Shown here: in pieces, positions 56,428 to 64,000 of the stretch
How the letters are laid out: each line of letters opens with the position of its first letter
How positions within the stretch are numbered: the stretch's first letter is position 1
Assembly (NCBI RefSeq): GCF_000150275.1
Contig: NW_002060943.1
Coordinates: forward strand, 2,880,462 to 2,944,461
Reading direction: 5' to 3'
DNA: 64,000 nt
From: Trichoplax adhaerens
Taxonomy: Eukaryota; Placozoa; Uniplacotomia; Trichoplacea; Trichoplacidae
Notes under the pieces: generated by a model
The model's database searches: none
What the model saw: only the letters and a program-made list of their open reading frames with translations
Told to the model about the DNA's origin: nothing
Position numbers and translations under genes: made by a program

Positions 56428-57647
56428 CATTAAATACGAATTCTACCCCTGCTTTAATTGGCAATTGACGATCTTATGACTGCCATTTTTCTAGGTTCAA
56501 CAGCCTATCATCTATGTGAAAATGCAAGCTGCCATTACTTTGATTAGCTCATGAAAAGTCATACAAATGCAACTCTCTACTTGATTAGAAAATACCTAAT
56601 AGTATCGTTAAAATGGGGATAATAATTCATATTGAATATTTCTTCATAGGAGATAATCATTTTTGACAATCTATATTTGAAAGAATAAATTTCAATCAAC
56701 TCAAATCATGAGAATATTTTAATGGATAGATCGAATTGCTGATTTCTTAGTTATGATTTATTACAGTGAGCATCTTACATATTCTGTTAATTAAAACCAA
56801 TTTCAATTGTTTTCTTGTCACTTTTGCGATTGGTACACTTGTAACATTAAATTTTGCTAATATTTGATATTTGATATTTGCTAACTATAGTGTAATTTAA
56901 TGATTTGAAAATTGTAAAAGTTTCTTTTTAGTTGCTGTGATACAAACTATGAGCTGTCGAAGGTTTATTTGACTTGATACGTGTAATTATTCTCTATAGA
57001 ATTCCATGGTTTTATTTGGGATTCATATTTTAAAACGCAGTAGGCTACGTTTGTTTAGGGTATAAAAAAAGGTAAAATTATAGAATATAATTTATGTAAT
57101 GATTTAAACTCAAATGTAGAGATTCAACGTCAGATTTTTGTTTCTAGTGATATGAATATAATTTTAATGGACCGGATTATTTCTATGAAATTCTATAATT
57201 GATTTAACACTTCAAGCCTGAAATAAAGTGCGGTTATCATTATGTTCTCAATCAATATTAGGAAAAACAAATTAAAAGTATTCGTTAGATTCCTACGATA
57301 TAAATTAATAGCGACTAACAATTATTGGCTTAATTCCTACTATTATAGACCGGATTTTATAATAGCTACTTATCGATTATGAAGCGTGAACTTTAATATA
57401 TAAAGTTATGCACATATAGCTAAATAAATTGTTCGTCTAAGTCTGTCATGATCATTTGGTGGCCTAGATTAATTATAAATTTCGAGGATACATACGATTA
57501 CATGAATGAGTGCGCATAGATCATCGTAACCCAAAATTGTAAAGTAGCGATTGGTAGATGATTTTATAACTGACTTTATAGTCTATCAACCGTTCGAAAT
57601 GACACCACATGTACTATTATAGCTATTCCTGTCTATAATTAATGCCT
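56428..57647. other. Intergenic spacer
   Basis: AT-rich DNA with no frame or repeat I can support. Confidence 0.35.
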
Positions 57648-57830
57648 ACTTGGTATACCACTCTTTTTGCTTTAATTCCTTGGAAATTACTACCCTAAAT
57701 AATCGACTATATGTACCACATTTTTTGCTTTCATTCCTGAAAATATGGCTCTGAATAATCGACTATGTATAACACTTTTTCAATTTAATTCCTTGAAAGT
57801 ATTACCCTAAATTTGACATTGCCTCGGCTC
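57648..57830 (+). repeat. Short tandem repeat, three ~55-60-bp units
   Basis: TTTTGCTTTAATTCCT (~57665), TTTTGCTTTCATTCCT (~57724) and TTTCAATTTAATTCCT (~57778) are each followed by (G)AAA..T..(C/T)C(C/T)(A/G)AAT. The first two units also share AATCGACTAT.TGTA. Confidence 0.8.
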
Positions 57831-57899
57831 AAAGCATTATTACTGGTTTACGTGATTGATTGTCACCAGACACATATCTTTTTAATATGTAGCTTGTCG

Positions 57900-58225
57900 T
57901 GAAATATCTATCGCTTTCATCTCATCAACATTACATCATTGCGACTAATTGATATATTTAGCGGTTAAATTTATATTAATATATTATGATACGTATACTT
58001 TTTTATCATGTAATTCTGCAAATGAAATATCTATCGCTTTCATTATATCGTATAAATATACGGACTAATCGATATATTCAGGGGTCAAATTTATTTTAAT
58101 ATATGGCAATGCATATACTTGTTTATCACGTAATTAGTAAATGAAATATCTGTCGCTTTCATCGTACCAAACTTGCAATACCTTGAATAATCGATATATT
58201 TAGCCGCCAAACTTATTTTAATGTT
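57900..58225 (+). repeat. Tandem repeat, three ~120-bp units
   Basis: GAAATATCTATCGCTTTCAT starts at 57901, 58024 and (one change) 58143, spacings of 123 and 119. Each unit continues with CTAAT.GATATATT(T/C)AG and a C.AA(A/C)TTATTTTAAT block. It lies immediately after the preceding array but has a different unit. Confidence 0.88.
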
Positions 58226-59919
58226 GTGCATTTTTTTCCAGGAAGTAGCCGAACACCTAGTAAAGGCATATATTAATGACTGGCTGTAGGTAATTATAGT
58301 ACCGGCAGTACAGTAATTAATAGCTATTATTCATTAATTTTAAATTTTTTAATTTTTCTTGACATTATTTGCTGTAAAAAAATAATTTTTATCATTAATT
58401 TACAAAAAAGAAGAATGAATACGTAAACCCATAGAATTTATTAAACTTTATAACTGTTCCATAATATATAAACATTCAATCCGGATGTTGTAGGCTGGGC
58501 TTCTCGGAAGACTAAATGCAGTTTAGGATATATATAACATGAAGGTTATCAGGTATCATAACTTTACTACAGGTTTTGCACTGCTTGACACAATCTTGAA
58601 ATTTTTGAAATTTAAGAATTCCGTTATGAATGATATTGCTAACTAAGAGTAGATGGCATTGCAGTAGCCCAATAAGTACGCAACTACAGGTTATAGATTT
58701 CAATTTTAGAATATTTTCGATAAATTTCTTTTAGCGCCGATAAAAAATAAGTATAGGTTAGGTGTAAAGTACTGCAACTGATATGCGAGGCTAATTTCAG
58801 GAGTCATCGATATTTTAACAAGTATTAATAATCGCTGAAAAAATAAATTGCTAGTAAAATAATTACCGCATAAATATTACATTTCATACCAATAAGTAGT
58901 ACTGACGTTTTAGAAATTGATCACGATTACGTATGGAGGTAGAGTGATACGCAGAATGATGTAATTAATTTGATGATAGCCGAAACTTTTCGAAATGGTT
59001 GATCATATTTTGCGATAAGATAAATTGTCTCTTAATTGCTAGATCATGAAGCCATCATAATTCACAGATGTACAGAAATGATTTTACTGTTGGAGTTTAC
59101 TGCAACTCAAGTATCACCCTAATATCGTCTGATTTTTATCATCTTGAATAATTAATTTGCTTTTACTTAAATTTTACTCCTTTAAAGCCAAAGTTAACAA
59201 CAGCAGCTACCGTTTAATGAAATTTATCACAGCCATTGTATAACATTGAATGTGTTAACGAAAGCTAAAATTAGATCGTGATAATCATTATAAATAGATT
59301 TTACATTTGCGCAAATCCTACTTATGCGGCTTGTTGGTTAGTTACTCACGAAAATCTGCTTCATTAGCAGTAAACAAAACTAAGGTATGGGAGGAATAAT
59401 GATAAAAATTATATGTATGATACGGTGTAGCTAATATTATGAACCTTTACGTGATTAATCACTTAGTTAGTGGGGTATTGTAACAATTGTTAAAATAACT
59501 TAAATATTCTAGGCGGTGGACATAATAATTAAACAACTTTAATAGTATAATTTTGATGGTATACACGTGTTCATGTTTATGACATTTTTCTATATTGATA
59601 ATAATTAGAATTGATTAAGGACACCTTTCATATGTAATGAAAAGCTAGCTGTATCTTGTATATGGTATAACTAAGTCATCAATGACCAATTTTGAGAAAT
59701 TGATAATAGCTGCGCATTGCATGACCGCGAATTGTAAGCAAGGCGTGCAACAGGAGATTTCCATCAGCTTGGTAAAGTACTGTAGTGGGTCTATTAGATC
59801 AAAGAATGGAAGTAGGAAGTAAAATCATTTTAGCTATACATCTCGAATTCGAGTTTAGTATTTATTCTCATGCATAAACATAAATAATAATATAATCAGG
59901 TGATTGATTATTGTAAAAT
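58226..59919. other. Spacer downstream of the LE-NTR gene
   Basis: No gene supported. A minus-strand cysteine-containing frame (58703-58512) was considered as a last exon of the LE-NTR gene and rejected. Confidence 0.4.
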
Positions 59920-59925
59920 TTTATT
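59920..59925 (-). terminator. Polyadenylation signal of the LE-NTR gene
   Basis: AATAAA on the minus strand, about 160 bases beyond the stop codon. Confidence 0.4.
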
Positions 59926-60084
59926 TCTTTATTACGATAATAGATATGTTCCGCATATGATTACTAATGGAAACATGTGGATGCAGATTGTAAATTGTAG
60001 ATTATATTTTAAATATTAAGACGTAACTAGAATTTATAGTCATTTTAAGATAACGATAGCATATCGAATGATTTTTAATAACAT

Positions 60085-61905
60085 TTAATTACATCCATTA
60101 ACTATAGCATCAACTGATAGCAATAATACTACCATATCGATGTCATAATTCCAGGGTTTAACGGATATACTATCGTCTATTAAAATCGTTTTACTTGCAT
60201 CTGTTACTTCATTCTGTAGCATCATCATGTAACTACTACCAACTTGAAATCCAAAGCATTGGCATCTTAACATTTCTTTTCGTAACTGGAAATTGTGTAT
60301 ATGGACTTTTGACATAGACTTAAATCTATTCTGTTTATAAACAATAGCTGAACTTATCCTAATGGTTATCCATCCTTTATCCTCTTTTATCGATAGAACT
60401 CTACCTTTTATAACTGATCATGAAATAAGAGCATTGGCGTTACTAGTACTATCATCTCATTCTTATCTCAATATGAATATTTTTGTATCAAAGCTTACTT
60501 TTAATCTTTTAAATTATTGAAATAGTCTTACCGGAATCTGCTCGGCAGTAACTTTGTTTATTTATTCTCTGTCGGCTATAATCGCATGCTTTACAATCTA
60601 GAAAGGATAAAATGCATGTTTCTAAAAGTAACTAGTAGATTTTACTGGCCTATCGTTACTTTGTCACTGTCAGTGGAACTGTGAATGTAATCTACGTTGT
60701 GAGAAATTGATTCATAAGACACTGTATCAAAGTATCTGCAGGGCCTATACATATTGACTACTACTGGGATTTAGTTCATTCATATCGGTGATAGATAATT
60801 TTCAATTAATTGTAAGTTCTTTCATGACTTACCTTTGAAATAGTACGTCTCTTCTTTGCTTTGTATTCCTATGGAAGAGATACGTGCATTTGTAGTCAGT
60901 TTTAGAAATCAGTAGTATACTTATAAAATGAAAGATAATTTAGTTAGAACTGCAATTATAGCATATTAGTAAAATACTGAAATTTTCGATAGCATATTGG
61001 TAAATGAGAAATTATACAGTGGCAAATCAGTAATTTTCCCTGAAGAAGATTGAGTACATTATAATTTGTTTAATCAATTTAAATTTATCAGGCCTTTTTA
61101 AAGTTACCTGTAAAATTTTTTATTGGGATTCCAGGTTTCAAAAATCGTATTTCTAGCAGATTAGTTAATGCAAAATTTGAAAGTGGAAATTGATAGCAAG
61201 AAATATTTTAAATTGCAAATTATGCATCATAAAATTGGCAGTTACTTAATTTAGTAGCAAAAGTTATGCAGGCTTACTGATGCATGGTTGAACGGGTGCT
61301 GATGTTTTAAAATATCCATGATCACATTCATCACATTTTAAGCCAACAGAACCTTCTCTGCATTTGCACTGGGCCGTAGTTTGATCACAATTACTATTCA
61401 AAGAGCCATGAGGATTGCATTGGCATTCTACTCATATTTTTTTTAGTCGTCAATAATAGAAAATCATAATTAAAGGTTCTTCATTAATAAACTATGCGTA
61501 TATTATCACGAAATATGCGTATGTAGATATTTAGAGTGAAAGTTTTATAATAGATATATTTATTAAAAAAAATTTTACTAATCTGATAAATAGTTTTTAA
61601 ATGAGGATCAATCTTAATTACGTACTGTTACAAGGGGAATCTAACTTTTCCGAAGGATGACGATAATAACCACTTTTGCATCGCTCACACTGGTCACCAG
61701 TAGTTCCATTTTGACAATCCACACAAATTGGCTGACTCATATTATCATAAGCAGATGATGGATAGAGATCTGTAATATTTGGCGTGCAATTCACTGCGTG
61801 CTCATGGCACTGGCATTTATTTATATCAGGTCGTGGAGGAGAGGCAAACACTGAAGTAAATAGTACTATAACTAACAAAATGATGAAAGTAGGGCAGTTT
61901 TCCAT
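60085..61905 (-). CDS. Secreted laminin-EGF/NTR protein, netrin-like without the LamNT head (4 exons)
   Basis: Exons 61905-61626, 61427-61278, 60597-60532 and 60413-60085 join in phase 1 throughout and give 274 aa. Residues 1-21 are a strong signal peptide, so the protein is extracellular. Laminin-type EGF domain 1 (~31-92) and domain 2 (~95-141) each carry the eight-cysteine pattern (CQC..., CERCKSGYY in the first; CQCNPHG, CKC, CDECDHGYF in the second). Exons 3-4 encode a netrin C-terminal (NTR/C345C) module with six cysteines: NCKAC, SYC, RCQC and a last Cys 20 residues after a conserved Trp, the same spacing as I recall in netrin. Typical NTR features are the alternating beta segment before VHIHNF and GSSYMMM, ILIDDS..V..W near the end. 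The laminin N-terminal domain of true netrins is missing. The exon 2 acceptor is pyrimidine-poor and is the weakest junction. It could be a matrix or guidance-type ligand, or a protease-inhibitor-like NTR protein. Confidence 0.85.
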
Positions 61906-61962
61906 TTTAGATTACTTTACTTATCCTAACCTTAGATTAACTGATGTATGGCAATGAATCAT

Positions 61963-61970
61963 ATTATATA
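61963..61970 (-). promoter_or_regulatory. TATA-type box of the LE-NTR gene
   Basis: TATATAAT on the minus strand 58 bases before the ATG. This supports a start at 61905 and argues against additional upstream coding exons close by. Confidence 0.5.
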
Positions 61971-64000
61971 CCTTCTGATATTCATTCAGTTCTATTGATG
62001 GAAATCAGTCGTATGCTATAGAAGGAAGTGATTATTTACGCCCCCTTTCTATGGAATAACGGTATAGATGATCATGCTGACGGTCAAAATGGCCTAAACA
62101 ATGCCATCACACTATTTCACAATAGTCATGCTTGTCTTATTTAGCGCTACTAATATAATCCTACATGATATCATCAATCCTCTAAGGTCCTTAAAAGTAT
62201 ACTACAGTCCCTAACGTTATAAATGAATTATCATGCTCATGAAAGAATTGAATGCCACATTTTCTGATATTTTAGGTATGAAGATGACTCATGTTCTTAT
62301 AAATAATAGATTATATTTAACTTATGACTTTTCTTTATTAAGGTAATTCTTGACTATAGATTACTCTAATTTCAGCGTAATTATTCTATTGATTGAATAA
62401 TTTATTGTTTTCACCCTTATTAAAGCGATATAAACTATATTTCCATGCCCATTATAAAAACCAAATTGTCCATTCACAGTATCAAATGGACACAGAACAA
62501 AATTCATTACAGTCTACTAAGTTCGCTAGCTCACCAAATTTAGATCAGATTTATTCACCATCAATCCATTTAGAGCATTACTGGTAATATTGTATTACTT
62601 AAATGCTGTAATATACAATTTATCCTTAAGCGTACTTGACGAAGAGATGCATATATCCACGTAACAATGGCAATCAACGATGCCATATGCCTATATCTTA
62701 AAATAATGGATGAAATAGATTACTATCTTAACAGTTCTGATAAATACTGACATCTTAAATTGTAGATTTTTACAATTTAGGTAAAAAAATAAAGATAACT
62801 GGCTCACACCATATTTTAACATAAAAAAAATCATAATGTCGCCTCTGTAGAGGAGAAATGTACACAGTAGAGAAAAGTTCGTACCATAGCTACGGTGCAA
62901 AACTCATGACACTACCGCGCAAAACTCAAAGTGCTCAAAGTTCTATTTAGGTATCACTTCTAAATTAGTTCTTCCAGTACAACTTCTATTTCGTTTAAAG
63001 TAAAGTTAAGCTTGTAGGAGGAGATGCTATTTGCGTATAATTATCTTTGCAGCCTTTGAAATGGACGGAATTAAGAGATGCTGTATTTGGTATCAAGTTG
63101 AATGTTGATCTAGGATAGGTGAATTATTATTGCTTGCCAGTAAATATAAGATACAGAATCTGATTTAACGATTTCCCCTCCCCTTGTATTAGATCTTGTA
63201 GTAATAATGACAACAGTAAACTCTAGTCATTGTTACTACTTCTCTTTCTCAGAATTTAATAGCTAAACAATCAAGCACTTGATTAAGAATTTGCTGGCGA
63301 TTAGTACAAATTATATTACCTTACCCTTCCGATTAGCATCATTAATCATTCTTGTTTCCGACTCTGATTGCTTCAATAAATGAAGCGTCGATAGGAACGA
63401 AACACCTACAGTATACGGAGATTATTTTCAATTTCTTTTATTTGGGCAATTAATTAATTATATATACATTTGACAAGCCGATTCATTGATTCTGTTTTAT
63501 ATCTTGTAAACGACTTCCCGCTGGGATCAGTGAATATTACAATGCGACTCACCATATCATCCTGCATTTTTACTTTGTACCACCTGGGTATCAATACTGT
63601 ATTAAGCTAATAAGTATATGTTGTACTGTTATTTTAAGCTACATTCTATTCATATAGGTAGCAGTTTAATTATAGTTACAATCTTACAGAAAGTTTACTC
63701 CCATCATTAACGTGCACGCGCTTAGTATGGTAATGAACAGCTTATTGATTACGCTTCCGTATATTAATTATCTTCTTAATGATGATGTTGTACTAGTCAC
63801 AGCTAGAGTCGAAATCGATGGCAGTTTGGTATTCCATGAATGTGTAGGACATGGATCTGCTTATATTTTGTTATCATACTTCACAAACATTCTCAATTTT
63901 AAACAGCTTTTAAACCCAGCACGTTAAAATTTCGCTTAATTTATCAAACACATCTACCACAAAGACATTTGTGAACGAACTCAGTTCTAGCAATGAATTA
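61971..64000. other. Right-end region with two weak exon candidates
   Basis: On the plus strand, 62480-62583 lies between TTCACAG and GTAATA, contains an ATG at 62486 and encodes a hydrophilic serine-rich stretch. A second open stretch follows a TTACAG acceptor near 63690 and runs to 63927, with hydrophobic and then DDVVLVTARVEIDG-type beta-like content. They may belong to a plus-strand gene continuing past the window, but I could not link or identify them. Confidence 0.3.

Noticed and set aside
58512-58703. Minus-strand cysteine-containing frame considered as the last exon of the LE-NTR gene
   Set aside because: The NTR domain is already complete in exon 4, with its sixth cysteine at the expected distance from the conserved Trp before the stop at 60085. 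Joining 58.6 kb would need a weak donor and would lose the frame or the cysteines.
60600-61277. A third laminin-EGF exon in LE-NTR intron 2
   Set aside because: The minus strand of this interval lacks the cysteine density an LE domain requires, and the phase-1 junction from exon 2 to exon 3 is already consistent.

Overview
The window reads as nuclear DNA of an early-branching animal with a compact, AT-rich genome. Intron-containing genes have GT..AG junctions that I could trace codon by codon, and the gene set is metazoan: an ERK5-type MAP kinase with its animal-specific tail, a class A GPCR, a lysosomal phospholipase B-like protein, a transmembrane leucine-rich-repeat protein, and a secreted laminin-EGF/netrin-NTR protein. 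Gene spacing, short introns and composition suggest a placozoan (Trichoplax or Hoilungia). That is inference and was not checked by any search. I see no bacterial, organellar, CRISPR or tRNA signal.

Layout. From 1 to 24.8 kb the DNA is gene-poor and repeat-rich. It holds a 125-bp direct repeat carrying a TATA-like core (1 and 2355), an inverted-repeat pair (758-1304 / 6497-7042), a 50-N assembly gap with repeats at its edge, and a 5.1-kb element with about 630-bp terminal inverted repeats (13474-18562). The only clear genes here are two paralogous, divergently oriented genes for small secreted cysteine-rich peptides (8383-8634 minus; 22342-22599 plus). Each has a signal peptide, a basic processing site and an eight-cysteine mature region.

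From 24.8 to 35 kb is a divergent pair of conserved genes. The ERK5/MAPK7 orthologue (minus strand, 3 exons, about 892 aa) and a phospholipase B-like gene (plus strand, 11 exons including a 13-nt micro-exon, 542 aa) share a 1.5-kb intergenic region packed with inverted ACAGTGT/ACACTGT arrays and perfect hairpins.

From 35 to 48 kb I find no convincing gene. There are three 163-bp tandem units and a doubtful coding tract. An intronless GPCR lacking several class A hallmark residues follows (47993-49027 minus), then 5 kb of non-coding DNA with a diverged 308-bp tandem duplication. A single-pass LRR receptor-like gene (54046-56314 plus, 3 exons, 650 aa) comes next. After a further repeat-bearing spacer is a 4-exon minus-strand gene (61905-60085) for a 274-aa secreted protein made of signal peptide, two laminin-EGF domains and a netrin C-terminal (NTR) domain. 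It looks like a netrin without the laminin N-terminal head.

The genes do not form a pathway or operon; they are independent eukaryotic transcription units. Four small genes share a TATA-type box. In three of them it lies only 43-58 bp before the chosen start codon. The DNA also appears strongly enriched for the near-palindromic heptamer TACWGTA.
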